Assembly: GCA_902800925.1 (NCBI GenBank)
Contig: CADCGD010000047.1
Coordinates: forward strand, 1 to 46,880
Direction of reading: 5' to 3'
From: an uncultured Bacteroidales bacterium
GTDB taxonomy: Bacteria > Bacteroidota > Bacteroidia > Bacteroidales > Bacteroidaceae
Length of the DNA: 46,880 bases
The notes beneath the pieces were generated by a model that was given only the letters and a program-made list of their open reading frames with translations, was not told the DNA's origin and made no database searches. This document shows, piece by piece, positions 1 through 6,585 of the stretch (positions within the stretch are counted from its first letter, which is position 1; the number at the start of each line of letters is the position of its first letter). The position numbers were made by a program, and so were the translations under genes.

Positions 1-163
1 CAGTTACAGTTATTCTGCAGGGCTAAAAGTGTGTAATAGGTGGTTGGTTTAACATCTATTTTGATTTGTAGCCCCGAATCGGTTCGCAATTCTTGGGGGG
101 AAAATAAGTGTCACACTAAACGCACAGTCAGTCAGTGACTTACGTGTGAATGTGAACCTTTTT
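1..163. other. Left window edge, no gene seen
   Basis: No convincing coding sequence or RNA gene is visible in this stretch. It lies downstream of the symporter fragment on the minus strand and may be its 3' flank. Confidence 0.4.
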
Positions 164-283
164 TTAATGCAGATCCCTGTCAACCATGGCGGACACACAG
201 GAGTCGGACCATACGTTTTCGGCCGTTTCAACCATGTCGATGATGGTGTAGATGGGCAGGATGATGCCTAAGATGGCGACGGG
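164..283 (-). pseudogene. C-terminal fragment resembling a dicarboxylate/amino acid:cation symporter
   Basis: The reading frame that ends the TonB receptor remnant runs without a stop into about 39 residues that do not belong to a beta-barrel. They contain ILPIYTIIDMVETAENVWSD, which resembles the last membrane segment and the NVW(S/G)D motif at the end of DAACS (GltP-like) symporters. This family reading is from memory and is tentative. A barrel normally ends soon after an aromatic residue such as the F of NLSFE, so the join near position 283 looks like a deletion that fused two neighbouring minus-strand genes. No symporter N-terminus is present. An alternative is an unrelated membrane-protein tail. 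Confidence 0.45.
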
Positions 284-846
284 TTCAAACGAAAGATTCA
301 TATATATATTGCGTCCCTTCTGCGGAATATCGCACCAGTCAGCATAGGTGGTGTAACGTTTGTCGAAGAGATTCTCGATGCCAAAGCGCAAAGCTAATTG
401 AGAATTGAAAATTGATAATTGATAATTCGCGGCGATGCGACCTGTGGTTTGGTGATATTGCTGCTGCATGCCAGGGAAGAAGACGCCATTGGTGTAGAAC
501 GACTTAGAGGAGTACGATGCCTCGCCACCATACACCTGCAGATGTCCATTGCTCTCGTAACCTGCATCGGCACCAACCTTCCATCGCCATGTTGTTCACC
601 ACGGGTTCCCAGGCATACGAGCCACGTCGCACCAGACTGACGTTCTTCAGCTCCTTCAGGTGTTCATCGATACTGGCCACCTGACCCTTCACCGATCGTT
701 TCTGTCCACGTCCAGCTTCTGAAACGATGACCACCTCATCAAGGTTTTGTGCCTTGTCGGTGGTCACCGTATCTGACACCAGCGAGAGATAGTAGGTATC
801 GTTCTCCACCTTGAAGGACTTCAGCCATTGCTGTCCCTCAGGCAAA
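284..846 (-). pseudogene. TonB-dependent receptor, both ends kept, centre missing
   Basis: The upstream part (about 840 to 590) encodes LDEVVIVSEAGRGQKRS and LVRRGSYAWEPVVNNMAME, typical of the start of the plug domain of a Bacteroidota TonB-dependent outer-membrane receptor. After NNMAME the frame shifts, and the text resumes directly with barrel sequence (NGHLQVYGGEASYSSKSF) and the barrel end FGIENLFDKRYTTYADW. Family members are 600 residues or longer; here only about 190 codons remain, so most of the plug and barrel is gone. No signal peptide is visible. A run of heptamers at 397-427 is read in frame as part of the barrel. The gene cannot make a working receptor. Confidence 0.8.
397..427. 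repeat. ATTGARA heptanucleotide repeat inside the receptor remnant
   Basis: The units ATTGAGA, ATTGAAA, ATTGATA and ATTGATA follow one another, then ATT. The same heptamer family occurs at 34013-34043 between tolC and the hlyD gene. Confidence 0.8.
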
Positions 847-873
847 GAGGATGTGCCTATTTGACACACCCTC
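841..873 (-). terminator. Probable tcdA terminator with a conserved loop
   Basis: On the minus strand GAGGGTGTG, a nine-base loop TCAAATAGG and CACATCCTC form a nine-pair stem with one mismatch, followed by TTT. It lies about 35 bases after the tcdA stop codon. The hairpin at 43904-43930 has the same loop and nearly the same stem. Confidence 0.65.
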
Positions 874-906
874 ATCACAATAATATGGCATATTGCCCTA
901 AACGGC

Positions 907-1620
907 TTATTTTACGGCATCTTGCACGACCAATCCTGCCAACATCATGCCGAAAATGGCAGTGATGTGAACGATGCTGCCGTTGCCTTTGTCATCAGGG
1001 TCTATGGGCATTTTGTTCTCCAGAAGTTCGTCGGAAAAGACGCACTGGAACTTACGCTTTGGAAACTGCTTGTCGCGTTTGAAACGATTGCGAAGGGCAC
1101 GGGCAAGGGGGTCGCCCGTTACCTTCCAAAACTCAGCGGTCTTGATACGTGTAGGGTCGAGTTTGAGGGCTGCCCCCATTGACGAGAAGAGCTTCGCTTT
1201 GGTCTGGCAAGCCAAGAGGATGAGCAGCGCCTTGTCCTTCAGTGAGTCGATGGCGTCGATGATATAGTCGTATTCTTCTAACCCAAACTGAGAGGCGCTA
1301 TCTGCGTTGAAGACCTGTTGCAGGGCAGTAATCTCTGCCGATGGATTGATGGTGAGCAAACGCTCTTTGAGTGCGTCAACCTTCACCTGTCCCACAGTTT
1401 TCGTGGTCGCCATCAGCTGGCGGTTGATGTTGGTGACACTTACGCAGTCGCTGTCGACAATTGTCAGCTTCCTGATGCCGCTGCGTACTAAGCTCTCTGC
1501 GCACCAAGAGCCTACGCCGCCCACACCGAAGATAATCACACGCTTTTCAGCAATGCGGCTCATGCCCTCGTCGCCTAACAGTAGTTCCGCTCTGCGGAAT
1601 ATCGCTTGCTCTATTGCCAT
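907..1620 (-). CDS. tcdA: tRNA threonylcarbamoyladenosine dehydratase TcdA (ThiF/E1-like)
   Basis: TcdA uses ATP to cyclise the t6A modification at position 37 of ANN-decoding tRNAs into ct6A in the cytoplasm. The 237 residues match the short E1-like family in length. The nucleotide-binding loop GVGGVG is at residues 32-37, followed by WCAESLVRSGI and the acidic strand IVDSD, then NINRQL, a hallmark of this group. Near the C-terminus KGNGSIVHITAIFGMMLA is also typical. The start lies only four bases after the ridA stop, so the two genes are almost certainly cotranscribed. A hairpin about 35 bases after its stop probably ends the transcript. Confidence 0.93.
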   Translation of the reverse strand: MAIEQAIFRRAELLLGDEGMSRIAEKRVIIFGVGGVGSWCAESLVRSGIRKLTIVDSDCVSVTNINRQLMATTKTVGQVKVDALKERLLTINPSAEITALQQVFNADSASQFGLEEYDYIIDAIDSLKDKALLILLACQTKAKLFSSMGAALKLDPTRIKTAEFWKVTGDPLARALRNRFKRDKQFPKRKFQCVFSDELLENKMPIDPDDKGNGSIVHITAIFGMMLAGLVVQDAVK

Positions 1621-1624
1621 CTAC

Positions 1625-2005
1625 TTATTCTACTTCTGCCACAACCTCAATCTCTACCAATGCACCCTTGGGCAATGTCTTGACGGCGACAGCAGAGCGG
1701 GCGGGATAAGGCTCCGTGAAGAATTCTGCATAGACGGCATTCATGTCGGCAAAGTCGTTCATGTCAGCCAGGAATACGGTGGTCTTCACCACGTTGCTCA
1801 TGCTAAGATCTGCTTCCGTAAGGATTGCCTTGATGTTGGTCAGCGATTGGCGGGTCTGTTCCTTGATGCCGCCCTCAACAAATACGCCTGTGGCGGGGTC
1901 TATGGGGATCTGGCCAGAGGTATAAACGAGATTGCCTACTTGAATGGCCTGACTGTAAGGTCCGATGGCAGCGGGTGCCTTTGTTGTACTGATTACTTTC
2001 TTCAT
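1625..2005 (-). CDS. ridA: RidA family reactive intermediate/imine deaminase
   Basis: RidA proteins hydrolyse reactive enamines and imines released by PLP enzymes such as threonine dehydratase. The 126 residues are the usual length. Recognisable family features are the opening [17 protein letters not shown], the segment [13 protein letters not shown], and YPARSAV around residue 105, whose arginine binds the substrate carboxylate in characterised members. The gene is first in a two-gene unit with tcdA. A TAATTTTG box lies about 22 bases before its start codon. RidA and TcdA have no obvious functional link, so the pairing is probably just operonic. Confidence 0.93.
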   Translation of the reverse strand: MKKVISTTKAPAAIGPYSQAIQVGNLVYTSGQIPIDPATGVFVEGGIKEQTRQSLTNIKAILTEADLSMSNVVKTTVFLADMNDFADMNAVYAEFFTEPYPARSAVAVKTLPKGALVEIEVVAEVE

Positions 2006-2026
2006 AATCTATCTCAATTATCGGTG

Positions 2027-2034
2027 CAAAATTA
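2027..2034 (-). promoter_or_regulatory. -7 box of the ridA-tcdA promoter
   Basis: TAATTTTG on the minus strand fits the Bacteroidota -7 consensus TAnnTTTG and lies 21 bases before the ridA start codon. A matching -33 box is not obvious. Confidence 0.55.
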
Positions 2035-2063
2035 TAAAAATATGGGGGTGTGTCATAATGTGT

Positions 2064-2336
2064 TTACTCCTTGGCTGGCGCCTGCTTCAGCTGCTCCAGT
2101 GCTCTACACAACTGATCTGGGCATGAGGTGCTCTTTGCACCACAGCGGATGCCGTTCAGGCGTGGTATCACGTCGTCTATATGCTGCCCTCTCACCAGTT
2201 GGCTGATGCCTTGCAGGTTGCCATTACAACCACCCAGGAAGAATACCTGCTGGATAACGTTGTTCTCGTCTGCTGTGACGTCAATCAGTTGCGAACACGT
2301 TCCGTGCGTCTGATACTGTACATGTTTTGTCTTCAT
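2064..2336 (-). CDS. TSCPD domain protein
   Basis: A 90-residue protein with the sequence TSCPDQL near the C-terminus that gives the TSCPD domain its name. Other family features are THGTCSQLIDV near the start and FFLGGCNGNLQGISQL in the middle, with several conserved cysteines. The biochemical role of stand-alone TSCPD proteins is not established; the domain also occurs at the C-terminus of some ribonucleotide reductases. The start at 2336 is preferred because AGGAG precedes it by four bases. The longer frame from 2369 would begin inside the promoter box at 2367-2374. It is separated from ridA by a promoter and so forms its own unit. Confidence 0.85.
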   Translation of the reverse strand: MKTKHVQYQTHGTCSQLIDVTADENNVIQQVFFLGGCNGNLQGISQLVRGQHIDDVIPRLNGIRCGAKSTSCPDQLCRALEQLKQAPAKE

Positions 2337-2366
2337 ATCTCTCCTGTTTAGATAATCTTTGCGGGA

Positions 2367-2374
2367 CAAAGTTA
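2367..2374 (-). promoter_or_regulatory. -7 box of the TSCPD gene promoter
   Basis: TAACTTTG on the minus strand matches TAnnTTTG and lies 30 bases before the chosen start codon. Its position is the main reason for rejecting the longer N-terminus. Confidence 0.6.
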
Positions 2375-2667
2375 CGAAAAAAGCTTGTAAAAAGAAAGCG
2401 ATTTTGGAAGATTAACGCTAATCGTTTCTAAGAAACGCTTGCCAAAGCAAGAATTCGGCCTGAAATAAAGGCAAGACGGGGATTTAGAGTCCCTTCTTTG
2501 ACCTGAAGGTGCAAAGTGTGGCGCTGCAATGATAAGGGGCGGCTATAATGCAGGGATATGCAAATTGGGGAGGATTAGCGAAGTAGTTAGATTACTAAAT
2601 CGTTACCCTTTGTCACACATTGATGGAGGAAAAGCATATTCCGTTAATCTGGAGAATTTGTTACATA
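2375..2667. other. Intergenic stretch, no supported gene
   Basis: No recognisable gene. One small open frame (2529-2726) lacks a start signal and resembles no family I know. The segment AGTGTGGCGCTGCAATG near 2515-2531 recurs with one change at 46267-46283, so a short dispersed repeat may lie here. Confidence 0.4.
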
Positions 2668-2766
2668 TTGAGATTTTCGGCATATGTGAGACGTGTTCCT
2701 TTGAGAATCTTGGCGTTTTTCTATGAAAAATCTTTGAGGATTTCGGCATTTTTTATTATTTCCCTT
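2668..2766 (+). repeat. Three 33-bp phased direct repeats upstream of a DUF4143 ATPase gene
   Basis: Units beginning TTGAG start at 2668, 2701 and 2734, exactly 33 bp apart. The shared part is TTGAGRATYTYGGCRTTTTT, while the remainder of each unit differs. The array ends at the promoter of the ATPase gene, so a protein bound in phase along one face of the DNA is a plausible reading. Confidence 0.65.
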
Positions 2767-2795
2767 TGGAATTTGGAATTTTATAGCTATCTTTG
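2765..2795 (+). promoter_or_regulatory. Promoter of the first DUF4143 ATPase gene
   Basis: TTTG at 2765-2768, a 19-base spacer and TATCTTTG at 2788-2795 make a full match to the Bacteroidota sigma-ABfr promoter (-33 TTTG, -7 TAnnTTTG). The ATG follows at 2817. Confidence 0.75.
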
Positions 2796-2816
2796 CACCG
2801 AATAAAATAGAAAAAG

Positions 2817-4184
2817 ATGGCAGAAAGAATATTTAGGCGCAAGATCTATGAGCAAATGCTGAGTTGGAAACAAAATCAGCACGGAACAACCGCACTTCTT
2901 ATCAGAGGTGCAAGGCGTGTCGGCAAATCCACTGTTGCCGAGGAGTTTGCCCGTAATGAATACGAGAGCTACATATTGGTTGACTTCTCAAAGGCAACGC
3001 TAGCAATACACCGTTTGTTTGAAGATGTCTCCAATTTGGACTACATCTTCACCCAATTGCAACTTAACTATCGAAAAAGCCTGAAACCACACAAGTCTGT
3101 CATCATCTTTGATGAAATACAAAAGCAGCCATTAGCCAGGCAAGCCATTAAAACGCTTGTGGCCGATGGACGCTACGATTACATCGAGACAGGCTCTCTG
3201 TTGAGCATCAAACGTAAATGGAAATCAGCAGGCAAGAATAGCCAACAGAACAATATTCTCATTCCCAGTGAGGAGACACGCCTTGATATGTACCCTATGG
3301 ACTATGAGGAGTTTCGTTGGGCGTTGGGAGATGACCAGACTATTCCCCTTTTGCATACAATGTTCAACAATTTGAGTCCGCTGAGTGATGATACGAATCG
3401 TCGTATGATGCGCGATTTCCGCCTGTATGTTTTGGTTGGAGGCATGCCCCAGGCAGTCAATGACTACCTTGACACGAACGACATGAGCATTGTTGACCAA
3501 CGCAAGCGTAGCATTCTTGACCTATACGATGAAGATTTCTACGACTTGGATCCATCAGGCCAAACCTCCGACCTGTTTCACGCCATTCCTGCACAACTAA
3601 GCAGTAACGCATCTCGCTATCAGGTGAGTAGCGTGATTGAGGGAGGAAAACTGGATCGTTTGAGAGGTCAGATAAATATCCTCAAGGATTCCATGACCGT
3701 CAATATAGCTTATCATGCTAACGACCCAAGTGCAGGACTGGCATCACACATCAACCGCGACCAGTTCAAATTGTTTTGCGGAGATACAGGGCTGTTTATC
3801 ACTCTTGCTTTCTGGGACGATAAATTTACAGAAAATGTCATTTACCAGAAATTGCTGAGTGACAAACTGAAGGCTGATGTGGGCTATGTCTATGAGAACG
3901 TGGTGTCACAGATACTGACAGCTGCAGGAAATAAGCTATATTACCATACGTGGCCAACGCCATCGGGCAAACATAATTACGAGATAGACTTCCTTCTGTC
4001 TCGTAAAGCTAAAATTTGCCCAATAGAAGTCAAGTCGTCGACATCCAATCTTCATGTTTCTATCGATGAATTCCAAAAAAAGTTCTCAGCCCGCATTCAG
4101 CAACGATACCTTCTACACTCGAAGGATATTCGTAAAGAGCAAGACTTGATATTACTGCCAATGTATATGTCAATGTTTCTTTAG
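2817..4184 (+). CDS. AAA family ATPase with C-terminal DUF4143 domain
   Basis: A 455-residue cytoplasmic P-loop protein. The Walker A motif GARRVGKST is at residues 31-39 and a Walker B-like VIIFDEIQ is near residue 97. The C-terminal part carries EIDFLLS and PIEVKSS (about 387-407), a pattern like the E/D...ExK core of PD-(D/E)XK nuclease folds that DUF4143 proteins keep. Such proteins are very abundant in Bacteroidota, often in mobile or defence regions, and their function is not settled. It has its own promoter preceded by 33-bp phased repeats and stands at the left edge of the defence island. A relative is encoded at 44152. Its 3' end overlaps a small minus-strand pseudogene. Confidence 0.85.
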   Translation: MAERIFRRKIYEQMLSWKQNQHGTTALLIRGARRVGKSTVAEEFARNEYESYILVDFSKATLAIHRLFEDVSNLDYIFTQLQLNYRKSLKPHKSVIIFDEIQKQPLARQAIKTLVADGRYDYIETGSLLSIKRKWKSAGKNSQQNNILIPSEETRLDMYPMDYEEFRWALGDDQTIPLLHTMFNNLSPLSDDTNRRMMRDFRLYVLVGGMPQAVNDYLDTNDMSIVDQRKRSILDLYDEDFYDLDPSGQTSDLFHAIPAQLSSNASRYQVSSVIEGGKLDRLRGQINILKDSMTVNIAYHANDPSAGLASHINRDQFKLFCGDTGLFITLAFWDDKFTENVIYQKLLSDKLKADVGYVYENVVSQILTAAGNKLYYHTWPTPSGKHNYEIDFLLSRKAKICPIEVKSSTSNLHVSIDEFQKKFSARIQQRYLLHSKDIRKEQDLILLPMYMSMFL

Positions 4185-4396
4185 ATGTAAATCAGCCAAT
4201 ATAATAACGATACCGTAAAAATCGTTGCTGTCGAACTTGTTAGCTTTGTTCGCAAAGAACCCTTTGTCATTGCCTCTACTTGCAATCTCCTTCATCTTTG
4301 TGACGAAGCTATTGAAGCTTGTCAGAAGTTCTTCGACGAGCGAAGCGGAAAGCCGATTACCTCGTAGGTACTGCGCTCAATTGATATAATTTCCAT
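4170..4396 (-). pseudogene. Small unrecognised gene with a frameshift
   Basis: On the minus strand an ATG at 4396 opens MEIISIERSTYEVIG and then hits a stop after 24 codons. Another frame carries on from the same place as EELLTSFNSFVTKMKEIASR and continues for about 50 codons to a stop at 4170. Small Bacteroidota proteins with a MEIISIE start are common, often DNA-binding or excisionase-like, but the rest is not recognised. A minus-strand TACCTTTG box lies 28 bases before the ATG, which supports a former gene. Its 3' end overlaps the ATPase gene by 15 bases. Confidence 0.45.
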
Positions 4397-4424
4397 GTCT
4401 TGTCTAGTTTTTATAATCTGCGGA

Positions 4425-4432
4425 CAAAGGTA
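4425..4432 (-). promoter_or_regulatory. -7 box upstream of the small frameshifted gene
   Basis: TACCTTTG on the minus strand matches TAnnTTTG and points toward the ATG at 4396. Confidence 0.45.
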
Positions 4433-4746
4433 CATCATGTTTTCCATAAAGGCTCATTGTGAAAATTCCTTTCTGTGAAATAACAATTCAGGGAAACAAA
4501 AAACTAATGTCTACCGAGCTTGCTCATCAGAAAGCAGACAAGCATCTTTGTGTGGCACTCCACAGAAAAGTGTGTATTAGGCTACGCCCTTCTACGGGAA
4601 CCGTTTGCGGTATGGCAGGCAAGAGGGAATAACAGGCAACCGCTATTGTGGCATATGTCCATAAAAAACTCTAAAAAAGGTACTATCTTCTTTGCAAAAT
4701 GAAAAGTTTTCACTATCTTTACACCCAAATAATAAATCTGAAAGAT
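4433..4746. other. Intergenic stretch before the defence operon
   Basis: No gene could be supported. A 41-codon frame from 4508 and a 60-codon frame from 4520 resemble nothing known and have no start signals. TATCTTTA at about 4713-4720 is a plausible -7 box for the XRE gene that follows. Confidence 0.4.
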
Positions 4747-5003
4747 ATGCAAGACGTAAATCGCCTAAAAATTGTACTCGTAGAACAAAAGAAGGGAGGA
4801 ATCCACGATGTTGATAATATCGTGGAGGGTACCCCAGTAAATGGTTATCAGAAGCATTGGGGGTAAATCCATCTACCGTTTCCAAATGGTGCACAAATTC
4901 GTCGCAACCAGACATCGAGACATTAGCAAAAATCTCGAAACTATTAGATGTTAGTGTAGAGGAACTATATGATAAAAAGTTCATGGAGTCTGTTTCAAAA
5001 TAA
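4747..5003 (+). pseudogene. XRE family helix-turn-helix regulator broken by a small insertion
   Basis: The gene starts MQDVNRLKIVLVEQKK and a second frame ends with WLSEALGVNPSTVSKWCTNS and DIETLAKISKLLDVSVEELY, a classic Cro/CI-type helix-turn-helix. In the short regulators of this type that I remember, the SKW segment follows EQKK almost directly. Here about 36 extra bases lie between them (roughly 4790-4830), containing the inverted repeat CCACGAT/ATCGTGG, and the frame shifts, giving a stop after 39 codons. Such regulators often precede restriction operons in Bacteroidota. This one lies 50 bases before the GIY-YIG gene, so the operon may have lost its controller. Confidence 0.7.
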
Positions 5004-5053
5004 CTACTATGCCAGTAGATAATTGAGATAGAAATTAACAGAATCAGAATTGT

Positions 5054-5704
5054 ATGAGCAACAAAGAACCTGGTTACGTTTATATACTGACCAATCCCAG
5101 CTTTCGCGAAGACTGGGTAAAGATCGGCAAGAGTTCACGTCCTGTGGATGTGAGAAGCAAGGAACTGGATAATACTGCCGTTCCCATGCCCTTCGAGATA
5201 TTCGCCACGATGAAGACCACAAAATACAACGAGGTGGAAAAGTTGGTACATAAGACCATTGATCGCCTCACCGATTTGCGTATCCGCCAAAACCGCGAGT
5301 TCTTCAATGTGGCACCACAGATGGCCCTCGACATCTTCCGCGATATAGCCAGCGCGATAGATGATGCCGAAGTGACGCTCTATGAAGATAACAAGCCCAT
5401 TGTGGAAAGTGAACACAAAGAACCGCAGAAGCGAGAGGTGAAACGCCCCCGTTTCAAATTCTCCATGTGTGGCATCAAGATTGGTGAACAAGTCACCTTC
5501 GACCCAACGGGTCTTGTTGTGAAAGTTGCTTCCGATGACAGCATCGAGTACGAGGGACGCATCTATAAACTCTCCCCCTTTGTTGGCACTTTTATGCCAG
5601 AAGACCATCGTAACAACTCTGGTGCATATCAAGGTGCCAAGTATTTCTCCTATAATGGGAAAGTTCTAGATGAAATTAGGAAAGAAAGTGAAAAGATTGA
5701 ATAA
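5054..5704 (+). CDS. GIY-YIG nuclease-like protein (T5orf172 type)
   Basis: The first 90 residues look like a GIY-YIG domain. GYVYI at 7-11 and VKIGKS at 22-27 stand for the GIY and YIG motifs, an arginine follows at 34, and REFFNV supplies a glutamate at 82, the usual metal ligand position. The C-terminal half (about 130-216), with CGIKIGEQVTF and YEGRIYKLSPF, looks like a small DNA-modification-associated domain such as DUF4357; this is tentative. The gene is the first intact member of a tightly packed operon with TIR, mod and res; the TIR gene starts two bases after its stop. A role in DNA cleavage or repair linked to the restriction system is inferred, not shown. Confidence 0.75.
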   Translation: MSNKEPGYVYILTNPSFREDWVKIGKSSRPVDVRSKELDNTAVPMPFEIFATMKTTKYNEVEKLVHKTIDRLTDLRIRQNREFFNVAPQMALDIFRDIASAIDDAEVTLYEDNKPIVESEHKEPQKREVKRPRFKFSMCGIKIGEQVTFDPTGLVVKVASDDSIEYEGRIYKLSPFVGTFMPEDHRNNSGAYQGAKYFSYNGKVLDEIRKESEKIE

Positions 5705-5706
5705 TT

Positions 5707-6585
5707 ATGAATAGTAGTTATTATCAGAATAGAATAAATCAGTTGGATAAAGAAATCGCTGATTTAGAAACAAAGATTGCTGCAGAATCTAAAATTGAAG
5801 CAGACAAGTCTATGAGAATTATAAATACTCAAAAGAGTATTACCAAATACACATCTGCATCAACAGTAAGTATGAAGATGCGGCAAATTGAAGGATACAA
5901 TAGAGAAATTGCCAGAGCACAACAAAAAAGAGCCGATTTGCAAAAAAAACAAGCAGACAAAAGATCTCAACGTGCAAAATATGCAATTGACCTACAGCGT
6001 GAAATTGAAAAGGAAAATAAAAAGAACCTTCTTGAACAGAAGAAGATGCAAGACATGTACGAGCAAAAAGTAGAAGCTCTAACAAAATCATTAAATGAGG
6101 CTCTTGCATCAAATTCATCTACGACAAACCTGTATAATCAGACTGATGAATCTGAATATGATGTATTTATTTCTCATGCCTCAGAAGATAAAGAGCCTTT
6201 TGTGGAAGAGTTAGTTCACGCTTTAAGAGATAGAGAAATTAGAGTATGGTATGACTCTATAAATATTGGATGGGGTGATTCTTTACGGACACAAATTGAC
6301 AGTGGCCTCAAGAAATCAACTTTCGGTATTGTGATTTTATCAGAAAACTATATCAAAAAAGGTTGGACACAATACGAGCTAGAGGGATTGTTCAACATAG
6401 AAATGACAAAAGGGAAAACGATTTTGCCCATTTGGCATAATATAACAAAACAGCAAGTGATGGATTTTAGTGCAACTCTTGCTGGTAGGAAAGCATTAAC
6501 AACTGCGACAATGACAGCAGATGAAATAGCAGACACGTTTGTAGAACTAATAAATAGTAAAAACAATGATAAAACAGATAATTGA
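5707..6585 (+). CDS. Coiled-coil TIR domain protein inside the type III R-M operon
   Basis: Residues 1-135 are rich in K, E, Q and R with a heptad-like pattern and probably form a long coiled coil. Residues 150-285 are a TIR domain. YDVFISHASED at 151-161 is the first TIR motif and TQYELEGL contains Glu224 at the position of the catalytic glutamate of NAD-cleaving TIR proteins. Bacterial TIR proteins often deplete NAD or make signalling nucleotides during phage attack. There is no membrane segment. The gene starts two bases after the GIY-YIG gene, and the mod start lies inside its last 20 bases, so expression is likely coupled. Its presence between these genes suggests an abortive-infection arm beside restriction, which is inference. 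Confidence 0.85.
   Translation: MNSSYYQNRINQLDKEIADLETKIAAESKIEADKSMRIINTQKSITKYTSASTVSMKMRQIEGYNREIARAQQKRADLQKKQADKRSQRAKYAIDLQREIEKENKKNLLEQKKMQDMYEQKVEALTKSLNEALASNSSTTNLYNQTDESEYDVFISHASEDKEPFVEELVHALRDREIRVWYDSINIGWGDSLRTQIDSGLKKSTFGIVILSENYIKKGWTQYELEGLFNIEMTKGKTILPIWHNITKQQVMDFSATLAGRKALTTATMTADEIADTFVELINSKNNDKTDN

Noticed and set aside
2529-2726. A 65-codon open frame before the first DUF4143 gene
   Set aside because: No start signal or family likeness; its second half is made of the 33-bp repeats.
2668-2766. The 33-bp repeats as a CRISPR remnant
   Set aside because: The shared part is short and degenerate, the rest of each unit is not spacer-like in length, and no cas gene is present.
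4508-4702. Two short open frames of 41 and 60 codons
   Set aside because: No family, start signal or promoter in a sensible place; probably chance.
4747-5003. Programmed frameshift in the XRE gene
   Set aside because: No slippery sequence is present and the extra bases between the two halves point to an insertion.
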